DNA from: Cordylochernes scorpioides
Taxonomy: Eukaryota > Arthropoda > Arachnida > Pseudoscorpiones > Chernetidae
Reading direction: 5' to 3'
NCBI GenBank assembly: GCA_030710605.1
Contig: CP092879.1
Coordinates: 29,153,293-29,217,292, forward strand
Length of the DNA stretch: 64,000 nucleotides
The notes under the pieces: model-generated
Told to the model about the DNA's origin: nothing
The model's database searches: none
Seen by the model: only the letters and a program-made list of their open reading frames with translations
Shown here: in pieces, positions 39,050 to 49,475 of the stretch
Position numbering within the stretch: the first letter of the stretch is position 1
How the letters are laid out: each line of letters starts with the position of its first letter
Position numbers and translations under genes: made by a program

Positions 39050-40490
39050 TATAGTTTATATAGTTGTTGTTATAACTATGTGGGGTGGGTGGCAATGTCT
39101 CGTTTCGTTATCATTTTTTTGGTTGACATTTTTAGAATATTTCAAATACTTTTTATTTATGTTTGATTTGATATCCTATTTCAATACTTTTTGAAATCTT
39201 CTAATGAAATATAAGTTACCGTATCATATATATATATATATATTGAAAGATTGTTTAGTGAGTTGGAAAAAGGTACAAATTTCTGAAAGAAAGATCAAGT
39301 TCAATAATCAGATTGAACAGTTTGTGAAACTGAGTTTCAAGGGAGTTTCACCAATGATTTAAGATGAGTTAAAGGAAACTCCTGGTTGTTGTGTCGAGGT
39401 TTGGAAGGACGTTGAGACAATGAGGCTCTGACAGACTCAGAATTAAGGTAGGTGGGGTGTCGGTATAAAATGTTAAAGAATCAGTCAGTCAGGCTGTGGA
39501 GTAATTGGACGCAGAAGTGGCGCTCCCACCTGACTCCCACTAAAACCATTATCTTGTCCCTCTAATTGAATCTCTAGGGTCACCTGTCGCTCGTAATGAG
39601 TCATCTGGAGTGGCAGCCGCGTGGTTCCTCTGAACACCTCTCCATCCACTCCATGTGCAGTTACAAGCTGGGTTGATATGTCGTTCCATATTTGACAGGG
39701 ACTTTCCTGTTACTTGATAGCCATATCTAATATTCCAGGATCATATCTTAGATTTTTTTATGGCTATATCTATAAATTGGATTATCATATCTGCAACTTG
39801 CCCCTGGGCTCAGCTGGCCCGGCTGATAGTACCCTGTAAGGGCTCCTAATCCAGGGATACAGGATGAGCAGCGTTTGTACTCCATGTTAGGAGCGGCTGC
39901 ACATGGTGTCTGTTCCTCATGTCAGAGGCAGCCATTTCTTTTGGAGCTAAGTAGGCCTGCCACTGAGTAGTGCGCCCAGTCTTAATGACAAAGGCAGACG
40001 CATTCTACTTCACCCAGTCATGATCTCAAGCTTCACAAGCTTGATACCCTAATATGATTGAGTGGAGATAAGAAAGAAGAAGAAGAGAACTTTGAATAAT
40101 TGCTGCTACCTTTACTGTTCCCATACCTTGAACGGTTGACACTATCATTGAAATTAAGGCGTACAGACTTCGGTCTAGGTAGCCCACTATCCAATGGTAT
40201 CATTGGAATCACTGTTCCTACACCTTGAACAATTCTCATTACTCCATGAATCGCTGTCCTTGAACTCTGTTATTGATACACTTTCAATCATAACCCTGGA
40301 CTACAACATATATTGCCATTAAACAATTTATCTCCATACATATTTTCCATAAAACATTACTTAATGCATCCAAAATTTGAAAAGCGTTTAGAATGAAGTA
40401 AAACACGCACAAGACGTCTCTCTCTCTCTCTGTTGGCGGTGTCTTTCCCGCAGTGGGCACCCCCAATGACGACATTGTATATATATATAT
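39050..40490. other. Spacer of moderate complexity
   Basis: 39400-40260 is less AT-rich and includes CTCAGCTGGCCCGGCTGATA and two short related segments around 'cctacaccttgaac' (40120-40235). No domain recognised in its short frames. At 40395-40490 a CT-run and GTGTCTTTCCCGCAGTGGGC match the end of 63046-63370. Confidence 0.35.
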
Positions 40491-40502
40491 ATATATATAA
40501 AA

Positions 40503-40748
40503 CTATTCATTTTTATTAGACATTTGTTTGAGGTTTCTTTCGGTCATTATTTTTTCTGCATTATTATTTGCTTTTAATGCTACATTTTTGCATTTGTTTG
40601 CACAAAGATCTAAACATGAAATTTCATTTCTTGTAAGTCCATATTCATTCATGTCGTTAACACAATATTTAAAACATCTATCAGTCATCGTATTGAATAG
40701 AAGCATAAATGATTTATAGGCATTCATATCTACTTGTTGGTATGCCAT
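40503..40748 (-). CDS. TIMM10B: Small Tim chaperone, TIMM10B/Tim9b-like
   Basis: 81 codons, intact. It carries the twin CX3C motif of small Tim proteins: CFKYC near residues 25-29 and CLDLC near residues 45-49, 15 residues apart. The preceding FMLLFNTMTDRCF matches the helix before the first motif in TIMM10B (human has a FLLVYNRMTELCF-type sequence there). These proteins form intermembrane-space hexamers that pass hydrophobic precursors to the TIM22 translocase; the cysteines form two disulfides. The start MAYQQVDMN is the first ATG of the frame. A splice-acceptor-like CCTTGCAG|GAATCC lies about 75 bases upstream (near 40822), suggesting a 5'UTR intron. A recent retrocopy is possible but the frame is undamaged. 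Confidence 0.8.
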   Translation of the reverse strand: MAYQQVDMNAYKSFMLLFNTMTDRCFKYCVNDMNEYGLTRNEISCLDLCANKCKNVALKANNNAEKIMTERNLKQMSNKNE

Positions 40749-40814
40749 TTTCTTAATGCAAAAGATTGTTGTTGATGATGTTTAGAATATAAATACTCTC
40801 TCTTGATGTAATCC

Positions 40815-40835
40815 GGATTCCTGCAAGGAAAAAAT
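40815..40835 (-). promoter_or_regulatory. Putative 3' splice site upstream of Tim gene
   Basis: On the minus strand TTTAATTTTTTCCTTGCAG|G is a good pyrimidine tract plus AG about 75 bases before the ATG. It would end a 5'UTR intron. No partner donor was assigned. Confidence 0.4.
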
Positions 40836-41058
40836 TAAACCCCGTCTCTCTATCTTGATGTAACAAAAAGTTAATATAAATACATACACAATATCTTATA
40901 TTAAAAATTTGAGCTCACACAATCGCGAAATTAAACTGGAGAAAACATGAGACATATATATATATGTATATTTATCAATTATTATTTTATATATACGTTA
41001 TAAAGGTATTATTTAAAATGTTATTTTATTTTAAATATATTTCATAGATTCAAATATT

Positions 41059-41375
41059 CTGTTAAGTCGGCCGCCAGAGGTCGCGCTTTCTGTTTATATA
41101 TATCCATTTGTTGTTGTTTCCCGATGGCCGGCTAACACCTTTGTAATTATGTAAATAATCTTTTGTTTTCCTTGTTCTACTCGCCTTAAGACAGGCAGTA
41201 CTTTTCTCAAATTATGTTTATATATTTTTTAATCAGCTAAATTAAAGCAATAATAATCTGAACTATTTTTTTGTGTTATTGCCACGACAGTGTCACATGC
41301 TCATAGAATCCGGGATCAGGCAAATGATCAATAATTCCTCTACAAGCAATAAATCCCATTATTTAAACAACAATG
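41059..41375 (+). mobile_element. Putative LTR with adjoining primer-site-like sequence
   Basis: Begins TGTTAAGTCGGCCGCCAGAG and ends TTTAAACAACA followed by ATGGTGCCATCCGAGGTTGG. TG...CA termini followed by TGGTGCC are what an LTR and primer binding site look like. The left ~230 bp recurs inverted at 34665-34855. No second LTR or pol was found, so the call is tentative. Confidence 0.4.
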
Positions 41376-42635
41376 GTGCCATCCGAGGTTGGATATCTCC
41401 AGCTATCACATCTTCCGCCCAACACTAGCCATCTCCAATTAAACATAGTTTCCTCAATCAAAAATAGCCCAATTCATCCAAACATAGTCCATTTCAACCA
41501 TAGCCCTCTACAATAATCTTGTACAATCAACATATATATATTTACATCTATTTATTAATATATTTATCATTAAATATTCTTATTTATTCTATATATTTCA
41601 TATTAAACCTTATATAACCTTATATGAACGATGTAATTAAGTAGTCTCAATCTCTTTCTACATTTTCTACTTTGTAAGATCCTTATAAAAGGAGAGGGGG
41701 AACTGATCCTGTACAACAGCTATGACAGCGTCAACATTCTGAAGAATTTCCCATCGAGCAGCTGATCCTTGTTATCAAGATTCAGGATGGTGAGGATTCT
41801 TTGAAACGTGATAATTACTTTGATCTGTCTCTCTAGATTTTTTTCACAACTATCTCCAAAACTTTAGACTTAAATCATACAATGTACATACCGTTAACTA
41901 CGCTTCATATAATTATATTCAAATTTATACAGCTTAGTATACTCTACAGACATGCATATCAGAAGAGAAAGTACGAGGGCTCATTGATAAAATTTTAGGG
42001 ATTTTAATTGATTATCTCCACAAATATTCATTATTTTTCTTTGTTTATTCAGAATTTTTTCACCCATTAGAGAATGATTAAATTGATTGGTTTACTAATC
42101 AAATCAAAATATAAAAAATAAACGATAAATACTCTCACAAATTTTATTTCTAAATAGAATGGCACGATATAATAGGTTATAGCTTAAAAAAAAGAAAGAG
42201 TAGTTAATGTAGGGAATGGTTTAAAGTTCAATAAGGAGGGTAGAGGTGATAAATGTGCCTCGATGGCACCTCGACCAACTTTGCTGAGAAAACGACGATA
42301 TTGCGGAGATTAATATTCCGTCGTGCCAACGGGGGGAAAAGGGGGGCGTTCGATAGGGTGGCGAGAACTTTGAAGGAGAGAAAGAGAGAAAAAATATTTT
42401 TAAAAAGATTATAAAAACCGCATAAGAGGAGAAAGGAAAAACGACGAGAGGGGACGATGGGAAAAAAATGAAGAGGACATCAGGGTGGAAAACTATTTCA
42501 TCTTCCACGTAGATTATTTAGGAAATTCCCCCTTTTAGTTGGTGACATCAATTTATTGGCTGGGAGACTTAATAAGTCCGTGAGACACACACTTGACAAA
42601 CGGTTGGAGGTTATTGGGGGCTGGAGATTCTTTGG
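41376..42635. other. Spacer with LTR-tail-like repeat
   Basis: At 41600-41670 lies TTATATAACCTTATATGAAC plus AAGTAGTCTCAATCTCTTTC, shared with 21120-21190, 63020-63085 and 63610-63690. The rest is unassigned. Confidence 0.4.
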
Positions 42636-42639
42636 CTGA

Positions 42640-42885
42640 CTCAGATGATGGCACAAGCTTTGACTTGGTGTGGTTACCTATCTCTTGGATACTGCTTGGT
42701 TCTGACGGTGGTACAAGTTTTGATACCAACGTTGACTAGATGGGGCCTGTTCGACATTGTCTGCTCTGTACCAGATGATACAAGTTGTAATAACAACGTT
42801 GACTAGATGGTCTAGTTCGACATTGACTGTCCTGTACCCGATGGAACAAGCTGACTTGACTAGACATGCTCTAGTAATGTATGGC
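42640..42885. repeat. Short minisatellite, ~62-bp unit
   Basis: GGTACAAGTTTTGATACCAA, CGTTGACTAGATGG and TTCGACATTG recur two to three times with variation. Confidence 0.65.
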
Positions 42886-42999
42886 CCTAGTCCATTTATA
42901 TATCCCACCCCCATAAGCATCGTCCAAGATACCCGTTCCTTGATTCATCAGGAAGCCTCTGTAACCAGATTTTTGGTCTTTAAGGAACAGAAGCTTGCC

Positions 43000-43085
43000 T
43001 CACGCTGACGGAGCCAACAGCCTGAAACGCGTACGTGGTTGGCTTTTATTGATCAAAAAAGTTGTTGTCTAATATTTTGGAATAA
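43000..43085 (+). ncRNA. Hammerhead-like motif and start of its short repeat
   Basis: UCACG (43000-43004), CUGACGG, AGCC-AACA-GCCU, GAAA, ACGCGU, A, CGUGG (43034-43038). UCACG/CGUGG pairs over 5 bp including G-U. One residue of the A9/stem II junction is missing relative to 31049-31089. The body continues TTGGCTTTTATTGATCAA, matching 35030. Confidence 0.5.
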
Positions 43086-43089
43086 AAAC

Positions 43090-43685
43090 AACGATTAACT
43101 AATGTTTATTCTGATTCTTAATTATAAATAATATTCTCTATATTTATTTTATGAGGTGAATTTTAAACTTCACATATGTGTGTGACAGAAGGAAAAAAAT
43201 TCTTTAAAAAAAAAAAAAGCATCGGAAATTTTTTCAATGTTTGATGTCGCAGGTGAATAATAATGTTTTTGGTGTCTCATTAAGTTTTTATAGTGGCGAA
43301 AATGAAACAAACACGGGGTGTGCGACTTCTAAGACTTAAATTCTATAAGGAAGGAAATATTCGGCATTTAACTTCCGTGTAGCGTTCATTTTAGCTGCAA
43401 ATACTTTACTGATATTTAAAATATCATTTTCAAGTAAATTTTCGTTTTTATAAAAAGGGATCGTTCTCACGAAGCCTGTGACAAGAAGAATCGGAACACA
43501 TCCAGTTCATTTTTCAAACTCTCGAGTATTTTTAATGGTGGTGCGAAGATAGCGGTCAATCACCGTTATAAGTTGAAGTGTAATTTGGAAGAGGTCTTCT
43601 GTGTGACGGGGGAATAACGACCCCTCGGTAAATACAGATGTGACCCTGAGGGTGGTGATATATCATCTCCCTGACAGTGGCCGGG
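43090..43685. other. Spacer
   Basis: Unassigned AT-rich sequence. Confidence 0.35.
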
Positions 43686-43689
43686 GGAC

Positions 43690-43945
43690 TGAGAACGGTA
43701 CTGTACATCCCGTTATGTACTGTGTTATGTAAGTACGCTATGTTTGGTACTAAGACCCGCTATATACTATGTTATGTGAGTACATCATGTTGGTACTGCA
43801 CATCTTGCTATGTGCCGTGTGGATAGGCCCTTTTTGGTACTACACCTTCCGTTATGTTCCGTGTGGATAGGCCATGTTGGTACTTGCACATGTGATGTGT
43901 ATAGACGCTAAGGTGGTACTACACATTACGCTATGTATAAAGTAT
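43690..43945. repeat. Minisatellite, ~60-bp unit, 4-5 copies
   Basis: The units carry GGTACT-CACAT-CCGTTATG, then TGTGTGGATAGGCCATGTT. They degrade towards both ends. Confidence 0.75.
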
Positions 43946-43949
43946 GGAT

Positions 43950-45100
43950 ATGAAACTATCTTCAAGATAACATTAATGCTATACATACTTCTAAATATAC
44001 TGTACCGTATGAAACACCATATTGGGCAGAGAGAGCTTGTATCAAATAAGGCAACAAGGAAACTACGCCAAGTTGAATATGTATTGATTGATGATGGGAA
44101 CGGTGATAAATGGACTGGTGACTTTAAATCAGCTCTTGTTTAATTAAAATATTTGTCTCCGCTACTGTACTCCATCTGTCATCGCCCTCCTTGGATGCTA
44201 TCAGATCGGAGCGAAATTCAGCCAGCTTGTAAAGAAATTTCACAGAGTCGTAATAGAGCCTTTTTTTCAGGTCTTATAGAAATATTCAAGTCATAGCAAA
44301 ACATAACCAGTTTATAGTGAAAGTTGTACCAAGTATAATAGCCAACTTTTACACACGCAGTCTTGTGAAAACATTTATTTTCTTGATATTTTTCAAAAAA
44401 CAACAATAATTTTTTAAAAATTGACGGTCATGTGAAATAATCGTCAAAATTGGGCCAAAAATACGTCAAGGAAGCTGCCCCAAGTTGAAGAGCTGGTAGC
44501 TATACAAAATAGGAGATGGCTATAAAAGAGTAAACTTTCGTTTTCACTATTAGTTTTACGTTCATGACAAGTAGCAAGGAATCATAAACCGTTTAAAATA
44601 CATTGCAGAAAAAGCTCTGAATCATAGAAAATTTTGTTTATAAAAATATATTTATAAAAAACCTTCAAATTATTATTATAGAATTTAGGAATTCGAACTT
44701 GTTCATGTAAAGTGTCAAAATTAATCTTGACATTATGTTCTTCTTACCATTCTTTCCCAAAATACTTCTTCATTATCCTAGATAAAGTTATGTGCTAACA
44801 GACATAATGTGGTTGAAAAGAACGAGTAAAAGTCATGATCTCCTTACAAACTTGAAAAAAAAAAAAGTGTTGAACACACCAAAAAGTTAGAAGACATTGA
44901 GAAAATAAAAAGTGAGATTTTCCAACGGCCATTAAAACAGGATGGCATTGGTGATCGCCGGCACGTGACGTCACGCCGTGAATACAATATTGAAGGTAAT
45001 ACCCAGTAAAGCCAACCACGCTGAAATCCGCTTGGTGGAAAGACTTTAAAGACGTGAGCCAAACTGGTTGACCACACTTTTTTTTTACAAAATTTAGTAT
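43950..45100. other. Spacer
   Basis: Short frames only (for example 43874-44143, partly over the minisatellite). No domain seen. Confidence 0.35.
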
Positions 45101-45104
45101 AGTT

Positions 45105-45262
45105 CTTAAAATTAAAGATACTTCGGCCAATAATTATTTTTTTATTACCTCGACGTTTCGACAAAAATCTTTTGTCCTCGTCAGGAGCAAACAAAAATTA
45201 AAACATTTGGCAAGGCGTTAAAAAATATTCTAAGGCTCCAAGGGCGTTCTCTATCTTCCCGA
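45105..45262 (-). repeat. Copy of the 24236-24450 element
   Basis: AAATTAAAGATACTTCGGCC at the left and, inwards, AAATTAAAACATTTGGCAA and CCAAGGGCGTT match 24236-24450 in reverse complement. Truncated at the right. Confidence 0.65.
45148..45187 (-). ncRNA. Hammerhead-like motif with complete catalytic core
   Basis: Minus strand: CUC, CUGACGA, G, stem II GACAAAA-GAU-UUUUGUC, GAAA, ACGU (self-complementary), C, GAG. Every conserved core residue (CUGANGA, GAAA, U16.1, C17) is present and CUC/GAG forms stem I. The unpaired G between CUGACGA and stem II is a departure from textbook hammerheads. Since ACGU is only a half-stem III, activity would need a dimer, as in other mini-hammerheads. Confidence 0.6.
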
Positions 45263-45621
45263 TAACATTCGGTATGTCAAAGATGTTTTGGATCATTTAC
45301 CTTGTAGATAAATGGAATATTATCCCTAACTCTTGGTAGATAACACATATGTGTGTGCCATAACATGATAATTATAACCATCTGAGACACAACACACAAT
45401 ATATCGTTTTTATATATTAAAAACAATCATCCACTGTCTAAAATTCAACCTAAAATACGAATATTTTAGATATACAGGTATAAATACAGATTGTCTAAAT
45501 TTTATGAAGATCGGGTTGTAGTACATTATTTTATCTACACATTTGCGTTTTGTATAAATTTAATAAACAAAATTCATTGTTCTTATGTCTTTTTAAACAG
45601 GATAGGTACCCTCTTTGAACA

Positions 45622-45816
45622 TGAACATTATAGAACAAAACATAAGGAAGTGGAGAAAGTATGTTTTTAAAGGAGACAGAGGCAATTTTGTTCGTACTTG
45701 GTTATCTAATGTCTTCAATAAAGGTCACTGTGTATCAAATATCTTTCAGAGTTATTGTCTGAATCCCGATATACATGCTAAAAGGGACAACTTCCTTAAA
45801 TTATGTCCATGAGTGT
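45622..45816 (+). mobile_element. ~205-bp MITE, diverged copy
   Basis: AACAAAACATAAGGAAGTGG, then AGGAGACAGAGGCAATTTTG, and ends CTTAAATTATGTCCATGAGT. Confidence 0.7.
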
Positions 45817-45864
45817 ATTTGAGCTTCTTAATTATCATTGTAGATGCAAGTGGAATATCTTTGA

Positions 45865-46005
45865 TATCACATGTCATCTGTTTTATCGAAGGAGAGAGGC
45901 AATGTTGTTCATACTTGATCCCGTGTGTCTTCAATAAAAGTTATTGTCTGAATCCCGATATATATGATAGAAGTTACAGTTTTCTTGAGTTTTGTCCACG
46001 AGTGT
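45865..46005 (+). mobile_element. ~205-bp MITE, second adjacent partial copy
   Basis: Starts inside the body (CGAAGGAGAGAGGCAATGTT) and ends GAGTTTTGTCCACGAGTGTA. Tandem to 45622-45816. Confidence 0.65.
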
Positions 46006-46009
46006 AATT

Positions 46010-47650
46010 CAGGTCTCTTCATACGAGGAAATCGCTAGATATATGGGTTGAAGAAGGAAATGTTTACATGTTAGGAATCCAAATTCCACCTCTGGTAGTC
46101 AATAAGATTGCCCTAGAGCTGAAGTCGTCCATCCCCGGCTGATGGTAACGGAGGAGGAGGAGGCCACGTCGCGTGAGCCCCACAATACCATTTTAATCAA
46201 TGATACCCGTTTTGTTTTTTTACAGAACTCCGTTTTTTTCTCCCATGTCCTCTAATGGATTCCTTTAATTAGGCTAATCTCTAAATTATTATAAAATCAA
46301 TATTGCTCGCTGGATGCGAACCTATATTTTGTTGTTTAAACATCATACTCTATTCCAGAGTAATCCTTGTACAAACTCTAGATCCTGCGACAGAAAGTCG
46401 AAACATAAGTTTAAATTCACGTATATCACAAGATATCCAGCATACATCTCTTTGTTAGCTGCAATTAAGAAAGATGGTTCTTTTTATGCAGTCTTCTAAA
46501 AATGCGTCTATTTCTTTACAGAGAACTTTTTATTTGGCTAAATATGCAATTCCTCTCTTTCTTTTAAATACATTTTCTAATATTATAATATATAAAATTT
46601 AATATATTTCTCACAATTATATATATAAGTAAATATAATTGCGTGAGAAATATAACCATCAAAAGCACGATGGTTTCTCTTATGCATAAAACAAACTTCT
46701 ACTGTCCTTTACTGCAGTATTTATGTTCGAAGGTCAATTTTCAGAACGTGATTTTTGCTCCCTCTTTTAATCCTCTTTGTTGAAGAGAACTCGCATATCT
46801 GATCACGAATCTGTCAGTACAACAGGTTTAGAAATTTCCTAACAAGATAATCTGTCTATTATCTATGAGCCTCATTAGTATAATAATCTAAAACACCTCT
46901 TTAGTAGATATTTGGACGGTTTCAATTATCCTTTCGTGAGATTTCATAAAAATCAAAACTAATGGGATCCTTAGCTCTATATACAGAAAGACATTTGTTC
47001 CAATTATCAGGTTGATGTTATGAAATCTTATCTGTATTCGTGAATTTTTTCCGCAAAAAATAAGGAACAAAGATATTTATAAGCTTTTTTTTTTAAATAT
47101 ATTTTTGCACATATACATAACGTGACCTTAATCAGCCAATCGGCGTTGAGTTCATAAGCCAATCAACGTGAAAGGTGTTTTTACTCAGAGCATTGAACAA
47201 CAAAGTACTATATTAAATACAAGAGACCGTGGGTTCGATTCTAGGAAGTTCTCTCTCTCTCTTTTTTTTTAATTGAAACCTTTTAAAAAATATTTTTATA
47301 TATAGTACTCTTTATATATCTCTGGCCATTATTTAAAAACTAATTCAGAGTAGTATTAATAAATCATATTAATATTTAGCTTTATAAAATCTTTGTATCA
47401 TATGCATATAGCGCTTGATCTTATTCTGCAACGGTAAATTTCAGCGGTTTGGGAGCAGCTCGATTTGAAGGTCCTGACACATTTTTATGTTTAATTATTC
47501 TTGCAATATTTGGTCGCAAGTGTGACTATGGTTAATGCTCTAGTAACAATAAAATGTCATATTTGACTTTGAGATCTTAGTAGGATACCCTGGCTATATT
47601 ATAATTAAACAATAGTCGAGGAAGCTGCTACAAGGTTCTGTATAACAAAT
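46010..47650. other. Spacer
   Basis: Contains a tail of the conserved-loop hairpin family at 46660-46720 (CTTCTACTGTCCTTTACTGC) and a tRNA box-B-like GTGGGTTCGATTCTAGG at 47228-47246 without a convincing cloverleaf. No gene recognised. Confidence 0.4.
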
Positions 47651-47654
47651 CCTT

Positions 47655-47935
47655 TTCCTTCAATGCCTTCCTCTACTCAGGGTGGGCCAAATGGTCTCTC
47701 CATACTTCCTCCTTCAATGCCCTTCCCTACTGAGGGTGGGCCACATGGCCTCTCAATACTTCCTCCTTCAGTGCCTTCCTCTACTGAGGGTGGGCCACAT
47801 GGCCTCTCCATACTTCCTCCTTCAATGCCTTCCTCTACTGAGGGTGGGCCACAAGGCCTCTCCATACTTCCTCCTTCAATGCCTTCCTCTACTGAGGGTA
47901 GGCCACATAGTCTCTTCATACTTCCTCCGCCATCC
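47655..47935 (-). repeat. Minisatellite, 54-bp unit, ~5 copies
   Basis: Plus strand unit: CTTCAATGCCTTCCTCTACT, GAGGGTGGGCCACATGGCCT, CTCCATACTTCCTC. It is the reverse complement of the array at 49465-49840. Because 54 is a multiple of three, all frames stay open and give repetitive spurious proteins. Confidence 0.92.
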
Positions 47936-47990
47936 TCTCCATCTCCTCGTAGGTGTGTCGTCCAGTCCATTGTTTTATTCAGCAAGTACC
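47936..47990 (-). pseudogene. LINE reverse-transcriptase tail fragment
   Basis: On the minus strand LNKTMDWTTHLRGDGED precedes the array, resembling the DLKQWTGRHEEM region at 49370-49470. A remnant of the source LINE. Confidence 0.45.
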
Positions 47991-48308
47991 TCTAGTTAAA
48001 TGGCAGGTTAAAAGAACAACTTCCTCTCTCCAAGTAACACGAGAAGGTTGCCAATCGATGAGATAATCCCGGAGCTAATGAGGCCTTGCATAAATCCCTA
48101 AATTATATGATGATAAGCCAATTTTGTTTGCCCTCCCGTTAATTGCGGTTGTCCTCTCTCGTATCAACATGCTTTAACCAATTCTCTTCAAAACGGAAAC
48201 ATTTTAATGATAGGATAAAATTGATAATTCCAAACTGGAAACACTCTTTCTCTCTATTTACACCATGTTATATTGGTATTCATGTACCAATAGAAGGTAC
48301 CTCTCCCT

Positions 48309-48342
48309 TCACTGATAAGGGCCGTAGCCCGAAACCATGTTA
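48309..48342 (+). ncRNA. Hammerhead-like motif, G8 changed
   Basis: CUGAUAA (G8 to A), perfect stem II GGGC-CGUA-GCCC, GAAA, CC. No extra base between core and stem II. The downstream half is not recognisable. Confidence 0.4.
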
Positions 48343-48469
48343 TACAGATTGTCGAATTTTCTAAAACTTGTGTTGTTGTTTATTTTTTTATATTTACTTA
48401 TCTGTCTTATTTTCTTACTTTTTGTATATATATACATAGCTGATTGCCACTAATGTTTTGTCTCGTTTT

Positions 48470-48522
48470 ACACCAGTAGAAGGGTGATTGTGCCCGAAAG
48501 CTTGTGATATTGTATATTAAAG
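48470..48522 (+). ncRNA. Hammerhead-like motif with paired stem I
   Basis: CAC (48471-48473), CAGUAGAA, hairpin GGGU...GCCC, GAAA, AGCU, U, GUG (48504-48506). CAC/GUG is stem I. The core has A for U4 and U for A6. Confidence 0.42.
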
Positions 48523-48682
48523 AAACTCTTTCCTCATCAAGTGGTTCGTTATTAAAGTTTAGAGAAGGAATTATTGATTCAATTTTTTTATATGATTGCG
48601 CGCCTTCTGAGCAGATATGATAGAGAAATGAAATGCATTTTTAAAAGAGAGGTGTCATCTCTTGGTATATATTTATAATTAT

Positions 48683-48715
48683 GGACAAAACTTAAGGAAG
48701 TGGAAAGTTTTTGAA
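48683..48715 (+). mobile_element. ~205-bp MITE, left end only
   Basis: TATGGACAAAACTTAAGGAA and GTGG, then T-rich sequence replaces the body. Confidence 0.5.
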
Positions 48716-48846
48716 ATTGTCGGTCATTTTTTCTTTCTTTCTTTTTTTTTTTTTTTGAAAGATACCTTTTAGATTAGAAAATTTTGCAAGATATTTTATT
48801 TTTAGTAAAACAATCTGCACAATCAGAGAACTTTATGAAATTTGAA

Positions 48847-48965
48847 AAATAGTACAAAAGGCATCTCCTGATCGTACAACTAAAAGTTGCTGATGACTTC
48901 CGCCATCTGTCGGTTAAATATTAACTAATCATTGAATTTTAATTATTCCAGAATTGGCTAAATAC
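48847..48965 (-). repeat. Fragment of the hammerhead-headed short repeat
   Basis: AATAGTACAAAAGGCATCTC, CTAAAAGTTGCTGATGACTT and ATTATTCCAGAATTGGCTAA match 30867-31010. The head is replaced by the 48980 array. Confidence 0.6.
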
Positions 48966-48979
48966 CGTACTGAGTCCTC

Positions 48980-49265
48980 TTGAAACAGGCTCTACTCGAG
49001 ACAGAGTCTGCTTAGAACAGGACCAGCTATGTAGTTCACGGATTGAAACAAGGGTCCGCATAAGACAGGATCCGCTTAAGACTGGGTCTTTTTGAAACAA
49101 AGTCCACTTGAGAGAAAGTCTGCTTAGAACAGTACCATCTCAAGACAAGATCCGCATAAGACAGGATTCACTTAAGGCAGGGACCGCTTAAAGCAGGACC
49201 TATTCAAGACAGGGTTCGTTTAAGATAGGATCCGCTTAAGATACGGTCCTCTAAAACTGGACCCG
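48980..49265. repeat. Irregular ~20-bp minisatellite
   Basis: About 13 variants of AAGACAGGATCCGCTT (forms such as AACAGGACCAGCT, AAGACAGGGTTCGTTT). High turnover, non-coding. Confidence 0.8.
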
Positions 49266-49361
49266 TTAAAGATATAATTTAGTGTATTTGTGAATCTTTG
49301 TCATTCTATCAACAGCGGTACCTTATTATATTTAATGTTTTGTGGATTGATACAACACTGT

Positions 49362-49475
49362 TGACAGTGTTGGAGGGAAAGCTCCGGGGGAAGAGATTGA
49401 GGGGAAGGAGACGACGGGGATGCACAGACGATCTTAAACAATGGACTGGACGACACGAGGAGATGATGGAGAGAT
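49362..49475 (+). pseudogene. LINE reverse-transcriptase C-terminal fragment
   Basis: LEGKLRGKRLRGRRRRGCTD, then DLKQWTGRHEEMMERSCG. 'GK--G-R-RGR-R--W-DD---W' is a common C-terminal signature of non-LTR retrotransposon RTs. The frame then runs into the 54-bp array, which seems to start from this LINE's 3' end. Confidence 0.55.

Noticed and set aside
42221-42508. 95-codon minus-strand frame
   Set aside because: Phenylalanine/serine-rich low-complexity composition typical of AT/GA-rich non-coding DNA.
47180-47250. tRNA-like GTGGGTTCGATTCTAGG
   Set aside because: Box B only; no cloverleaf or box A could be folded around it.
47663-47999. Repetitive proteins of about 100 residues on both strands
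   Set aside because: Translation of a 54-bp satellite whose period is divisible by three.
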